Below, piece by piece: positions 1 through 8,827 of a stretch of 64,000 nucleotides of DNA. How positions within the stretch are numbered: position 1 is the first letter of the stretch; every line of letters begins with the position of its first letter. This DNA is from Yoonia maricola. GTDB lineage: Bacteria > Pseudomonadota > Alphaproteobacteria > Rhodobacterales > Rhodobacteraceae. A model generated the notes under the pieces. It searched no databases and was not told the DNA's origin. It worked only from the letters and a program-made list of their open reading frames with translations. The translations under genes and the position numbers were made by a program. The stretch lies in contig NZ_PGTY01000001.1 in the NCBI RefSeq assembly GCF_002797915.1, positions 1,674,001-1,738,000 on the forward strand. Reading direction: 5' to 3'.

Positions 1-2
1 AG

Positions 3-1265
3 CATTTCTCGCTGTTCGATGCGATGAATGTGGCCGAAAACATCGCCCTTGGCATGGAAAACCCACCGCCACAGGCCGAGATTGCCGCACGGGTGCGCAG
101 CGTATCGGATCAATACGGGCTGCCGCTGGACCCTGACCGGATTGTGGGCGAGCTTTCGGCAGGTGAACGCCAGCGGGTCGAGATCATTCGCTGTCTTTTG
201 CAAGACCCCAAGCTGTTGATCATGGATGAGCCCACGTCGGTGTTAACCCCGCAAGAGGTTGAGATCCTCTTCAAGACGCTGCGCCAGTTAAGCGCGGAGG
301 GAACCGCGATCCTCTATATTTCACATAAGCTCGAAGAAATCCGCACGCTTTGCGACAATGCCACCGTGCTGCGTTTGGGGCAGGTTGTGGGTGAATGCGA
401 TCCGCGCCAGACCTCTGCCCGCGACATGGCGGAACTGATGGTTGGCGCGACACTACATGTCCCTGAAAAAGCTGAAAAGCCTAGCGGCAATACCGTGCTG
501 GCATTGGCGGGGCTCAGCGCGAAAGCACCACATCAATTTGGCACCGCATTGCGCGAAATCAACCTGGAGGTCCGCAAGGGTGAGGTGCTGGGCATTGGTG
601 GTGTGGCGGGTAATGGGCAAGACGAGTTGGTCGCGGCCCTGTCGGGCGAGATGAAATCGGCCAAGGGGATGATCCGTTATAAAGGCGATGATGTGGGGCA
701 GATGCCCCCGAATGCGCGGCGCAAGATCGGCTTGCTTGCCGCACCCGAAGAACGCATGGGTCATGCGGCCGCCCCGGATATGAGCCTGACCGAAAATGCG
801 ATCCTGACGGCGATGACCCGACAAAATCTGACCAGTAAGGGCTTTCTACACTGGGGCAAAGCGCGCAGTTTCGCCGATGAGGTGATTGCCGCCTTTGATG
901 TGCGCACGCCGGGGCCGGAAAACGCGGCACGGTCGTTGTCGGGTGGCAACCTCCAGAAATTCGTGATTGGGCGCGAGATCATGCAATCGCCTGAGGTTTT
1001 GGTCGTGAACCAACCGACCTGGGGCGTTGATGCCTCTGCCGCTGCGGCGATCCGGCAGGCCCTGCTGGATTTGGCGGAGAAGGGTGCTGCCGTGATCGTG
1101 ATCAGTCAGGACTTGGATGAGTTGATGGAAATCTCTGATCGATTTGCGGCACTGAATGAGGGACGGCTCTCCGCTCCGCGCCCGGCGCAAGGGCTAACGG
1201 TGGAGGAGATCGGTCTGATGCTGGGTGGCGCACATGATATGGAGATGGCGCATGTTGATGCGTAA
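3..1265 (+). CDS. ABC transporter ATP-binding protein, nucleoside/BMP type (5' partial)
   Basis: Two-domain ATPase that would energise import of a nucleoside or related solute with the two permeases and BMP-type binding protein downstream. The reading frame is open to the left edge (residues HFSLFDAMNVAEN precede and include the first in-window ATG at 24), so the start and the first Walker A are outside the window. Visible in domain 1: signature LSAGERQRVE and Walker B LLIMDEPTS. Domain 2: degenerate P-loop GGVAGNGQDEL and signature LSGGNLQKFVIGRE. The second-domain Walker B is altered to VLVVNQPTWG (Asn-Gln for Asp-Glu), which is usual in this duplicated sugar/nucleoside ATPase family and implies one weak ATP site. 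The permease follows within 90 bases. Substrate is inferred from the BMP-type partner only. Confidence 0.92.
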   Translation, partial: HFSLFDAMNVAENIALGMENPPPQAEIAARVRSVSDQYGLPLDPDRIVGELSAGERQRVEIIRCLLQDPKLLIMDEPTSVLTPQEVEILFKTLRQLSAEGTAILYISHKLEEIRTLCDNATVLRLGQVVGECDPRQTSARDMAELMVGATLHVPEKAEKPSGNTVLALAGLSAKAPHQFGTALREINLEVRKGEVLGIGGVAGNGQDELVAALSGEMKSAKGMIRYKGDDVGQMPPNARRKIGLLAAPEERMGHAAAPDMSLTENAILTAMTRQNLTSKGFLHWGKARSFADEVIAAFDVRTPGPENAARSLSGGNLQKFVIGREIMQSPEVLVVNQPTWGVDASAAAAIRQALLDLAEKGAAVIVISQDLDELMEISDRFAALNEGRLSAPRPAQGLTVEEIGLMLGGAHDMEMAHVDA

Positions 1266-1316
1266 GAATGCCGTCGCAATTTCCGCTTGGACCAATGGCG
1301 CAAAAATGACGACCGA

Positions 1317-1338
1317 AAGTTTGATTGGACGAAGAAAG
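1317..1338 (+). repeat. 22-bp dispersed repeat, copy 1
   Basis: An exact 22-bp sequence (begins AAGTTTGATTGG, ends GACGAAGAAAG) that recurs in the same orientation at 22856-22877. Here it sits in the 87-base gap between the ATPase gene and the first permease gene, just ahead of the permease ribosome binding site. Function unknown. Confidence 0.7.
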
Positions 1339-1352
1339 TCAGGTGGCTGCGC

Positions 1353-2432
1353 ATGATCATGCTGGAAAAGCGCCCGCAGCCCTCGCGTGGTTGGACTTTT
1401 GCGACCCCGGTTGTCGCTGTCGTTTTGACAATGTTCTTTGGCGGGCTGTTGTTTGCGGCCCTTGGCCAAGATCCGCTGGTGACGATCCGCACGATCTTTC
1501 TTGATCCGTTGTTTTCAGAATTTGCTTGGTTCTATCGTCCGCAGTTGCTGATTAAAGGCGCGCCACTGGTGTTGATTGCCATTGGTCTGTCGTTTGGGTT
1601 CAGGGCAGGTATCTGGAATATCGGGGCCGAGGGCCAATACATCGTTGGCGCGATTTGTGGCGCCGCGGTGGGCCTGGCGTTCTATCCGATAGAAAGCTTT
1701 GTCATTTTTCCGCTGATGATTATCGCCGGTGCGATTGGCGGTCTGCTATGGGCGATGATCCCCGGCATCCTCCGGGTACGCTTTGGCACCAACGAAATCC
1801 TTGTCTCGCTGATGCTGGTTTATGTGGCCGAACAATTGCTGGCCTCAATGGCGCTGGGCGCTTTGCGTAACCCTGACGGCATGGGATTTCCGGGCAGTCG
1901 TAATCTGTCGCAATATGACAGTGCGGCAAACCTTGAAATCATTGCAGGCAGCGGGATGCATTGGGGGGTTCTCACGGCCTTTCTTGCGGTGATATTGGCT
2001 TATGTCGCCCTATCGCGACATATCTTTGGGTTTAATGTGCGGCTGTCAGGGCAAAGCCCGCGGGCAGCACGGTTCGCCGGGGTGAACCCCGGTATGCTAA
2101 TCCTGAGCTGTATGGGCATTTCGGGGGCGCTGGCCGGGCTTGCCGGGCTATTTGAAGTGGCCGGACCTGCGGGACAGATCAGCATCGACTTTAACGTAGG
2201 CTACGGCTTTACCGCGATCATCGTGGCATTCCTTGGACGGTTGCACCCGGTTGGCATCTTACTTGCAGGCGGGCTGATGGCGCTGACCTATATCGGCGGC
2301 GAGATCGCGCAATCCAATCTGGGCCTGCCCATTGCGGCAATCCAGATCTTGCAGGGGATGCTCTTGTTTTTCCTTCTGGCCGTGGATGTGCTGACGAATT
2401 ATCGCGTAATCTGGGGGCGGCAAGTGGCATGA
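1353..2432 (+). CDS. ABC transporter permease 1, nucleoside/BMP type
   Basis: Integral membrane permease of the BMP-type importer (YufP/BPD_transp_2 family). About 360 residues with many hydrophobic segments; the family motif region around FRAGIWNIGAEGQ is present near residue 90, followed by FGTNEILVSLML. The start is placed at ATG 1353 because AGGTGG at 1341-1346 lies six bases upstream. The frame can be extended to a TTG at 1287, but that would read through the dispersed repeat and add a charged, non-membrane segment. It overlaps the next small gene by ATGA at its end, so translation is probably coupled. Sure of the family; substrate is not visible. Confidence 0.9.
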   Translation: MIMLEKRPQPSRGWTFATPVVAVVLTMFFGGLLFAALGQDPLVTIRTIFLDPLFSEFAWFYRPQLLIKGAPLVLIAIGLSFGFRAGIWNIGAEGQYIVGAICGAAVGLAFYPIESFVIFPLMIIAGAIGGLLWAMIPGILRVRFGTNEILVSLMLVYVAEQLLASMALGALRNPDGMGFPGSRNLSQYDSAANLEIIAGSGMHWGVLTAFLAVILAYVALSRHIFGFNVRLSGQSPRAARFAGVNPGMLILSCMGISGALAGLAGLFEVAGPAGQISIDFNVGYGFTAIIVAFLGRLHPVGILLAGGLMALTYIGGEIAQSNLGLPIAAIQILQGMLLFFLLAVDVLTNYRVIWGRQVA

Positions 2433-2770
2433 ACAGCGAAGATATGATCAACGGCATCTTTCGCCCTCTCGTGGGATTCTTTCTGGGTACGGCGCTTGCT
2501 TACACCTTCCAACTTGCTCAAAGCGCCGGCTGGATGTTTGCCGTCGGCTGGGCCGTCTTTCTTATGCTACTCTTTAGTCTTGTCCTTGTTCTGGACAGAT
2601 TTTTGGACTGGGGCTTCGGCAGGCTCACGGGCTTTGGCCTCAAGAAACCCATGCAACCGGCAAAGGCCGAAACGCCGCACTGGTTTGTACGCTTTGGATG
2701 GGTCTTTGGCGTGATCATTGGCTTTAGCGCGGTGTTGCTTTTTCCCGAGGAGATCCTTGGATGGCTATAA
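2429..2770 (+). CDS. Small membrane protein inside the nucleoside ABC operon
   Basis: A 113-residue protein of unknown function. Three hydrophobic stretches are visible (about residues 10-28, 34-55 and 88-110), with a short charged loop holding KKPMQPAKAE between the second and third. It starts at an ATG overlapping the stop of permease 1 (ATGA) and ends 25 bases before the second permease start, so it is an integral member of the operon. No domain recognised. It could be an accessory subunit or stabiliser of the permease pair; this is inference from position and topology only. Confidence 0.8.
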   Translation: MNSEDMINGIFRPLVGFFLGTALAYTFQLAQSAGWMFAVGWAVFLMLLFSLVLVLDRFLDWGFGRLTGFGLKKPMQPAKAETPHWFVRFGWVFGVIIGFSAVLLFPEEILGWL

Positions 2771-2795
2771 TCTCCCTCGGCATCGGAGGGCACTG

Positions 2796-3710
2796 ATGGA
2801 CCTCTCCTCGATCAATCCCGTTTTGTTGCTCGCATCCCTCATGGTTGCGGCGACCCCCATTCTACTTGCGGCTATTGGCGAGTTGGTGGTGGAGCGTGCA
2901 GGTGTCCTCAATCTTGGCGTCGAAGGGATGATGATCACCGGGGCGGTTTGCGGGTTCGTCGTGGCGGTTGGTACCAACTCACCTTGGCTTGGGTTCCTTG
3001 GCGCCGCCATTGGCGGTGCGCTCTTGTCTGTGATCTTTGGCTTTCTGACGCAGTTGTTGTTGTCTAACCAAGTGGCCACAGGATTGGCGCTGACACTCTT
3101 TGGCCTTGGGCTATCTGCCTTGATGGGGCAAGGCTATATCGGGATCAAAGCGCCGGAGTTTCCCGATTGGCATATTCCGTTGCTCGGCGATATTCCGGTG
3201 ATCGGGCCAATCGTCTTCCAACATGATCCGATGGTCTATGTTGGTCTTGTGATTGTCGCAGGCGTCTGGGCCTTTCTAAAGTACTCTCGCGCCGGTTTGA
3301 TCCTGCGGGCCGTCGGCGAAAACCATGAAGCCGCCCATGCATTGGGCTACCATGTGGTCCGTGTGCGCATGCTGGCGATCATGTTTGGCGGGGCCTGTGC
3401 GGGGCTGGGTGGCGCCTACCTGAGCCTGGTGCGTGTGCCGCAATGGACCGAAGGGATGACTGCTGGTGCAGGCTGGATCGCACTTGCCATCGTTGTCTTT
3501 GCCAGCTGGCGACCGGGCCGCCTTTTGCTGGGTGCCTATTTGTTCGGCGGCGTGACTGTTTTGCAGTTGAACCTGCAAGCAGCCGGTGCAGCCATTGGGG
3601 TCGAATATCTTTCTATGGCGCCCTATCTGGCCACCATCGCTGTTCTGGTTATTATGCGTGCCGGACGTGCGCCCGGATCATTGGGCCAATCATTCCATGC
3701 CTCACGTTGA
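2796..3710 (+). CDS. ABC transporter permease 2, nucleoside/BMP type
   Basis: Second membrane permease (YufQ-like, BPD_transp_2 family), about 304 residues. The segment ERAGVLNLGVEGMM near residue 33 is the family hallmark, matching the N-I-G-A-E-G segment of permease 1. Start chosen at ATG 2796 because GGAGGG at 2785-2790 precedes it by five bases; an upstream in-frame extension to 2718 would overlap the small membrane gene heavily. Expected to pair with permease 1 in the inner membrane. The binding protein gene follows 30 bases later with its own ribosome binding site. Confidence 0.9.
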   Translation: MDLSSINPVLLLASLMVAATPILLAAIGELVVERAGVLNLGVEGMMITGAVCGFVVAVGTNSPWLGFLGAAIGGALLSVIFGFLTQLLLSNQVATGLALTLFGLGLSALMGQGYIGIKAPEFPDWHIPLLGDIPVIGPIVFQHDPMVYVGLVIVAGVWAFLKYSRAGLILRAVGENHEAAHALGYHVVRVRMLAIMFGGACAGLGGAYLSLVRVPQWTEGMTAGAGWIALAIVVFASWRPGRLLLGAYLFGGVTVLQLNLQAAGAAIGVEYLSMAPYLATIAVLVIMRAGRAPGSLGQSFHASR

Positions 3711-3740
3711 GGCGACACTAAGACTACCAAGGGGAAACAC

Positions 3741-4820
3741 ATGACAATGAAAACACTTCTGGCTGGGGCGACGCTCGCTCTTGGCCTTGCAACAGGGGCT
3801 GCGGCCGATGGGCATGAGCCGACAACAGTTGGTTTCGTCTACGTCGGGCCAATCGGTGATGGCGGCTGGACTTATGAGCACGACAAGGGCCGCTTGGCCG
3901 TGGAAGAGGCTTTTGGCGATCAGGTTGAAACTGTTTACGTCGAAAGCGTGCCAGAAGGCCCGGACGCGGAGCGGGTGATGACACAGATGGCGCTGCAAGG
4001 TGCTGACCTGATTTTCACAACCTCTTTCGGTTACATGGACCAGACCATAGCGGTGGCTGAAAAGTTCCCCGATGTGAAGTTTGAGCACGCCACGGGCTAT
4101 AAGCGCGCCGACAACGTATCCACCTACTCCGCCCGGTTCTACGAAGGTCGCGCGGTTCAAGGCCACATTGCGGGCCAGATGACCGAAAGCAATGTGATCG
4201 GCTATATCGCATCCTTCCCGATCCCAGAGGTTATTCGCGGCATCAACTCTGCCTATTTGCACGCAGCCGAAGTGAACCCTGACGTCGAATTCAAAATCAT
4301 CTGGGTCTACACGTGGTTTGATCCCGCAAAAGAAGCTGAGGCTGCCAATGTGCTGATCGAACAGGGTGCCGATGTCATCTTGCAGCACACAGATTCCACC
4401 GCACCGCAAGCGGCAGCGCAGGCAGCTGGCAATGTTGTGACATTCGGTCAGGCCTCTGACATGGCTGAATTTGCACCCTTCCCGCGCGTATCATCCATCA
4501 TCGACGACTGGGCACCTTACTACATCGCCCGCACACAAGCGGTGATCGATGGCACATGGGAAAGTACCGACACATGGGACGGCATCGGGCCGGGCATGGT
4601 TGGCATTGGTGAGATTACTGATGCCGTGCCGGCCGAGATCAAAGCCTCTGCCGAAGCCTTGGTCGAGAGTCTGCGGACAGGCGAGTACCACGCCTTTACT
4701 GGCCCAATCAACAAGCAAGACGGATCAGCCTGGCTGGCCGATGGTGAAATCGCAGATGATGGCACGCTGGCTGGTATGGATTTCTACGTTGAAGGCATCA
4801 CTGGAGAGATCCCGCAATAA
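3741..4820 (+). CDS. BMP family substrate-binding protein
   Basis: Periplasmic binding component of the importer, BmpA/PnrA family, known for nucleosides and purines in characterised members. 359 residues with a classic signal peptide (MKTLLAGATLALGLATGAAA, cleavage before DGHEP). The family landmarks GFVYVGPIGDGGWTYEHDKG near the mature N-terminus and the IIDDWAPYY region later are visible. AAGGGG at 3730-3735 precedes the ATG at 3741; a second ATG two codons later is equally possible. No lipobox cysteine, so it is probably soluble. Last gene of the operon, followed by a strong terminator. Specific ligand not determinable. Confidence 0.92.
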   Translation: MTMKTLLAGATLALGLATGAAADGHEPTTVGFVYVGPIGDGGWTYEHDKGRLAVEEAFGDQVETVYVESVPEGPDAERVMTQMALQGADLIFTTSFGYMDQTIAVAEKFPDVKFEHATGYKRADNVSTYSARFYEGRAVQGHIAGQMTESNVIGYIASFPIPEVIRGINSAYLHAAEVNPDVEFKIIWVYTWFDPAKEAEAANVLIEQGADVILQHTDSTAPQAAAQAAGNVVTFGQASDMAEFAPFPRVSSIIDDWAPYYIARTQAVIDGTWESTDTWDGIGPGMVGIGEITDAVPAEIKASAEALVESLRTGEYHAFTGPINKQDGSAWLADGEIADDGTLAGMDFYVEGITGEIPQ

Positions 4821-4845
4821 ACACACCAGCATTGGTGAAACCCTG

Positions 4846-4875
4846 AAAGCCCCGCATCAAGCGGGGCTTTTTCTT
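4846..4875 (+). terminator. Rho-independent terminator of nucleoside ABC operon
   Basis: Perfect 10-bp stem AAAGCCCCGC (4846-4855) and GCGGGGCTTT (4861-4870) around a 5-base loop, followed by a T-rich run. It lies 26 bases after the binding protein stop. The remaining bases up to the next start at 5122 hold no other gene that I can support. Confidence 0.92.
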
Positions 4876-5121
4876 GTCATAACTGTGTCAAAAAAACTTC
4901 TATCTCGCTCGAATCATTCACTTTTGTACAGTGTGACGATCAAAATTGTTGCGCCCACGGCGTCTCACTTGCAATCAGTGAGGGCAGAGCGCAATTGGTA
5001 ACCACCTGTAGTGGAAGACAGCAGAAAGAGAAGGTAGTCGGCGGCGACCGCGCATCACCGCAGTTGTATTTAGTTGGTTTTGTCGTGCCTATCAGCACGC
5101 GAGCCAGAGTTAGGAAGTTGT

Positions 5122-6081
5122 ATGATAATGAATTGGTATTCTGCCCCATGGCAGAACTTTTATTGCGTGACACAAAAAATTGCCGTGTCAGTCTTATGTC
5201 TATCCGTCGCCATGACACAGGTTCATGCGCAAGAAACGCAAGCAGCGGCGGCAGATGCCGCAACCACAAACGGCGATGCAGGCGGTGGCGCGCGTATCAA
5301 TTTATCGGGTAAATTGCGCATGCTGAGCCAACGGATCGTCGCATCCGCATGTTATCTGCAAGCCGGTGTCAGCAGCGACGACAGTGGTGCGATGCTGGTT
5401 GCCGCACAAGAAGAATTCGCGCTGATTACAGACGCCTTGCAGAATGGGAATGACGATCTGGGCGTGTTCGGAGAAGAGACACGGCGCAAAACGCTGATAG
5501 GGATTGAACTGTTACGCGATCTTTGGGTCCCCGTCAGCGCGGGCGCGGACGAGATCGCCGCAGGAAACGGATCACAAGAGACAGTGCAACAAATCGCAAC
5601 CGACTCAGCGCCTTTGTTGGAAATGGCTCAGAAACTTGTACCAGAAATATCGCAGCAATATTCCAACCCCGGCGAGCTTCTTTTGCGGGACACGCTGGTC
5701 ATTGATATCGCGGGCCGCCAGCGCATGTTAGCGCAACGCGTATCCAAGAATGTTTGCCTCTTTTCGGTTGGTTTGGGGTCCGATGCAGTTCTGGCAGAAC
5801 TCCAAAGCGCGGCAGATATGTTTGATGCTTCATTGCGCGCATTGCGCAACGGCATGCCAGACGCCGGTGTTCAAGGCCCACCAACCCCCGAGATTGCGGC
5901 AGGTCTTGACGGTGTCATCACCGATTGGGGCGTCGCCGAACCACTGATCGCAACTGTCCTTTCCGGCGAACAGATCAATGCGGACGATCTGGCTACCATG
6001 TTTTCGACGGCGAACCGTCTGACCGGGGGTATGAATACAGCGGTTGGCCTTTACGCTGAGGCGTCCAAGCTGGGCGGCTAG
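5122..6081 (+). CDS. Exported protein with two PilJ-type (type IV pili MCP N-terminal) modules
   Basis: A 319-residue exported protein. After a signal peptide-like segment (KIAVSVLCLSVAMTQVHAQ) come two similar modules, each beginning with the motif seen in PilJ/NarX sensor domains: LSGKLRMLSQRI near residue 75 and IAGRQRMLAQRVSKN near 210. There is no second membrane segment, HAMP or signalling domain, so this is the sensor fold alone in the periplasm. ATG 5122 is chosen because AGGAAG stands five bases upstream; a GTG at 5167 would give a shorter, more typical signal peptide. Flanked by the nucleoside operon terminator and the polyol regulator, with no obvious partner. Role and ligand unknown. 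Confidence 0.75.
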   Translation: MIMNWYSAPWQNFYCVTQKIAVSVLCLSVAMTQVHAQETQAAAADAATTNGDAGGGARINLSGKLRMLSQRIVASACYLQAGVSSDDSGAMLVAAQEEFALITDALQNGNDDLGVFGEETRRKTLIGIELLRDLWVPVSAGADEIAAGNGSQETVQQIATDSAPLLEMAQKLVPEISQQYSNPGELLLRDTLVIDIAGRQRMLAQRVSKNVCLFSVGLGSDAVLAELQSAADMFDASLRALRNGMPDAGVQGPPTPEIAAGLDGVITDWGVAEPLIATVLSGEQINADDLATMFSTANRLTGGMNTAVGLYAEASKLGG

Positions 6082-6269
6082 CGCAGCACGGCGGATGCTG
6101 AACAAGATCGGCAAGGTGGTCATCGCAAAAGGTACCGCCTTGCCAAAACCTTAGCCCGGCTCATGCACCTTACTCTGCCTAAACAAGCATCAGAGTGCAC
6201 AAATTGTTGACGCGCGGAAAGAAATTGTTTCGTATGTAAAATACTTCGAAGCACAGGTGGACCGCGGCC

Positions 6270-7295
6270 ATGTCTGAAACGACCATCAAGAACATGGAAG
6301 AGTTTTCTGCCGTCAGCGGTATTTCAAGACCCACAGTGTCCAAATACTTCCATGACCCCGACAGCGTGCGCCAATCGACGCGGCAACGCATTGAGACAGC
6401 GCTGGAAAAATACGACTACCGCCCCAACATCTTTGCGATGAACCAGAACCGCAAGCTGACGAAGAATGTTGGCATAGTGGTGCCTTTGCTGGCCGATCCC
6501 TATTTCGCTGAAATTGCGCGTAATCTGGAACAGCGGTGCATCGATGCAGGCTATCGGCCCACATTGTTCAGCGCCCATGGCGACCCGAATTTGGAAATCG
6601 AGGTTCTGGAGAATTTACGCGCCCTCAAGCCAGCGGGCGTTTTGATGGCCCCTTTGGGCCGCGCATCGCATCGTGCCGCGTTAGAGAAGTTTTGCGATGA
6701 TGTCCCGACCTTGATTTTCGACAGCAGCGTGGATGAGCTTGGCCTGGCATTTGTCGGGTCAGACAATTTCCAGTTCACATCGCATATTTCCGACTACCTC
6801 TGTCGAACCGGTGAACCACCCTGCTTTTTTGAGATGAAGACACCTGCAAACCCGAATGCACATCGGCGACGGCAGAGCTATCTCAACGCGATGGAGGCAT
6901 TCGGACATGAGCCACAGGTGATCTCTATCGATGGCGAGGGTTGGGCTTTTGAGGAAATCGGGCGGCTTGGTGGTCACGAGGCGCTCTCGAACAAGCAGTT
7001 TTCAACCAATACGATCCTATGCAGCAATGACCGTTTGGCGATTGGATTGCTGACGGCCTGTTACGAACAGGGCATCAAAGTAGGCCGTGGCGCGGACTGT
7101 GCGATTCGCGTTGCTGGGCAAGACGGACACCCCCATTCGCGCTATACCTGTCCGCCACTGACAACGATATCGCATGATTATGACGCGGTTTCCAAACATG
7201 CAGCCGACAGTTTGCTGGCCGCGATTGATGGTCATGTAGAGCCTTGGAAAAGCACGAGAATAGAAGGCAAGCTTATCCTGAGGCATTCTGCCTGA
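6270..7295 (+). CDS. LacI family transcriptional regulator of the polyol operon
   Basis: 341 residues. N-terminal LacI helix-turn-helix reads MEEFSAVSGISRPTVSKYFH (about residues 9-28) followed by the hinge region RIETALEKYDYRPN. A periplasmic-binding-protein-like effector domain follows from about residue 65. It lies directly upstream of, and in the same direction as, the sorbitol/mannitol uptake genes, so it probably represses them until a polyol is present. The palindrome TTTACGCGCGTAAA at 7306-7319 is a likely operator. The inducer is inferred from context; in Rhodobacter the equivalent locus is sorbitol/mannitol-responsive. Confidence 0.9.
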   Translation: MSETTIKNMEEFSAVSGISRPTVSKYFHDPDSVRQSTRQRIETALEKYDYRPNIFAMNQNRKLTKNVGIVVPLLADPYFAEIARNLEQRCIDAGYRPTLFSAHGDPNLEIEVLENLRALKPAGVLMAPLGRASHRAALEKFCDDVPTLIFDSSVDELGLAFVGSDNFQFTSHISDYLCRTGEPPCFFEMKTPANPNAHRRRQSYLNAMEAFGHEPQVISIDGEGWAFEEIGRLGGHEALSNKQFSTNTILCSNDRLAIGLLTACYEQGIKVGRGADCAIRVAGQDGHPHSRYTCPPLTTISHDYDAVSKHAADSLLAAIDGHVEPWKSTRIEGKLILRHSA

Positions 7296-7305
7296 CGCGG
7301 TTTTC

Positions 7306-7319
7306 TTTACGCGCGTAAA
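7306..7319. promoter_or_regulatory. Candidate LacI-family operator upstream of smoE
   Basis: TTTACGCGCGTAAA is a perfect 14-bp palindrome with a central CG, the usual form of LacI-family operators. It lies 10 bases after the regulator gene and 71 bases before the binding protein start. A TTGACC box at 7327-7332 directly follows and may be the -35 element, placing the operator at the upstream edge of the promoter. Assignment to the adjacent regulator is inference. Confidence 0.7.
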
Positions 7320-7389
7320 TTTTATGTTGACCTTGCGTTGCTCTTTCCACTAGCGTTAACAAACCACATCCAACCAGGGAGGATACCGG

Positions 7390-8703
7390 ATGTCTTTGAA
7401 GAGCACACTTCGTGCCGCAACCGCGCTCGCGTTAATTACATCGAGCAGCGCTTTTGCAGAAGGCCACAGCGCTACAATCACCATCGCGACAGTGAACAAC
7501 GGCGACATGATTCGTATGCAAGGCTATACAGACCAGTTTACCGAAGAGACCGGGATCGCCGTCGAATGGGTTACACTGGAAGAAAACGTACTACGTCAGC
7601 GTGTCACAACGGACATCACCACCAACGGTGGTCAGTTCGACATCATGACAATCGGCATGTACGAAACACCGATTTGGGGTGCCAACGGCTGGCTCGTTGC
7701 ACTTGATGACTTGTCAGAAGAGTATGATGTCGGTGATATCCTGCCCGCGATGGCAGGTGGTTTGTCCCATGAGGGCACACTTTATGCGGCACCTTTCTAT
7801 GGCGAAAGCTCCATGGTGATGTACCGCACAGACCTGATGGAAGCTGCTGGCCTTGAAATGCCAGACGCACCGACATGGGACTTCATCGCCGAAGCAGCTG
7901 CTGCGATGACCGACCGCGACAACGACATCAACGGGATTTGCCTGCGTGGTAAGGCCGGTTGGGGTGAAGGCGGCGCATTCATCACTGCGATGTCCAACTC
8001 ATTCGGTGCACGCTGGTTCGACATGGACTGGAACGCACAGTTCGATACAGAAGAATGGGCGAATACGCTGAACTTCTACAAGGACATGATGGATGCATCC
8101 GGTCCTACAGGTTATGCCACAAACGGCTTTAACGAAAACCTGTCGTTGTTCAACCAAGGCAAGTGCGGCATGTGGATTGATGCCACAGTGGCTGCTTCTT
8201 TCGTGACAGGCGACGATTCAACTGTCGCAGACAGCGTCAGCTTCGCTTTGGCACCAGACAATGGTTTGGGCAAGCGCTCTAACTGGCTCTGGGCATGGGC
8301 GCTGGCAATTCCTGCCGGTACACAGCAAGAAGCAGAAGCCAAGCAGTTCATCGAGTGGGCAACGTCCACTGGCTATATCGAACTGGTTGCTGAAAACGAA
8401 GGTTGGGCAAATGTACCACCGGGCGCGCGTACATCGCTGTATGAGAACCCTGCGTACCAAGAAGTGCCTTTCGCCCAGATGACACTGGACTCGATCCTGT
8501 CGGCTGATCCAACTGACTCGACTGTCGAAGAGTCCCCATACGTTGGTGTTCAATTCGCTGCGATCCCAGAGTTTGCGGGTATCGCAACAGAAGTTAGCCA
8601 GGAATTCTCAGCCGCTTACGCTGGTCAGCAGACCGTCGAAGAAGCACTTGAGAAAGCACAGGCGATCACAAACGAAGCTATGGAAGCTGCTGGCTACCGC
8701 TAA
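7390..8703 (+). CDS. smoE: Sorbitol/mannitol ABC transporter, substrate-binding protein
   Basis: Periplasmic binding protein of family 1 (SBP_bac_1), 437 residues. Signal peptide SLKSTLRAATALALITSSSA with cleavage after FA, before EGHSATITIATVN. Polyol assignment rests on the complete operon context (smoF-smoG-smoK-smoS-mtlK order as in Rhodobacter sphaeroides) and on the segment PNGGQFDIMTIGMYE-like region early in the protein (here TTNGGQFDIMTIGMYE). GGGAGG just upstream gives a good ribosome binding site. A strong hairpin after its stop probably raises its level relative to the membrane genes. Likely induced when the LacI-type repressor leaves its operator. Confidence 0.9.
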   Translation: MSLKSTLRAATALALITSSSAFAEGHSATITIATVNNGDMIRMQGYTDQFTEETGIAVEWVTLEENVLRQRVTTDITTNGGQFDIMTIGMYETPIWGANGWLVALDDLSEEYDVGDILPAMAGGLSHEGTLYAAPFYGESSMVMYRTDLMEAAGLEMPDAPTWDFIAEAAAAMTDRDNDINGICLRGKAGWGEGGAFITAMSNSFGARWFDMDWNAQFDTEEWANTLNFYKDMMDASGPTGYATNGFNENLSLFNQGKCGMWIDATVAASFVTGDDSTVADSVSFALAPDNGLGKRSNWLWAWALAIPAGTQQEAEAKQFIEWATSTGYIELVAENEGWANVPPGARTSLYENPAYQEVPFAQMTLDSILSADPTDSTVEESPYVGVQFAAIPEFAGIATEVSQEFSAAYAGQQTVEEALEKAQAITNEAMEAAGYR

Positions 8704-8716
8704 GCGTTTCTCCCGT

Positions 8717-8750
8717 ATCGTGGGGCGGCGCCCCGGCACCGCCCCACGAT
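8717..8750 (+). other. Intercistronic stem-loop between smoE and smoF
   Basis: A perfect 12-bp GC-rich stem, ATCGTGGGGCGG (8717-8728) with CCGCCCCACGAT (8739-8750), loop of 10 bases, no following T-run. It lies 14 bases after the smoE stop. By analogy with malE-malF, this would protect the 3' end of smoE mRNA or partly stop transcription, so that binding protein exceeds permease. Confidence 0.8.
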
Positions 8751-8827
8751 CATCTACCCAGACCTCTCTTATTTTCGATCCGTAACGTAATCAGACGGCT
8801 TGTCCGTCCACGCTCGAGGTGTATCTA

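Noticed and set aside
1287..1352. Upstream TTG start for permease 1
   Set aside because: Would translate the dispersed repeat; ATG 1353 has a well-spaced AGGTGG.
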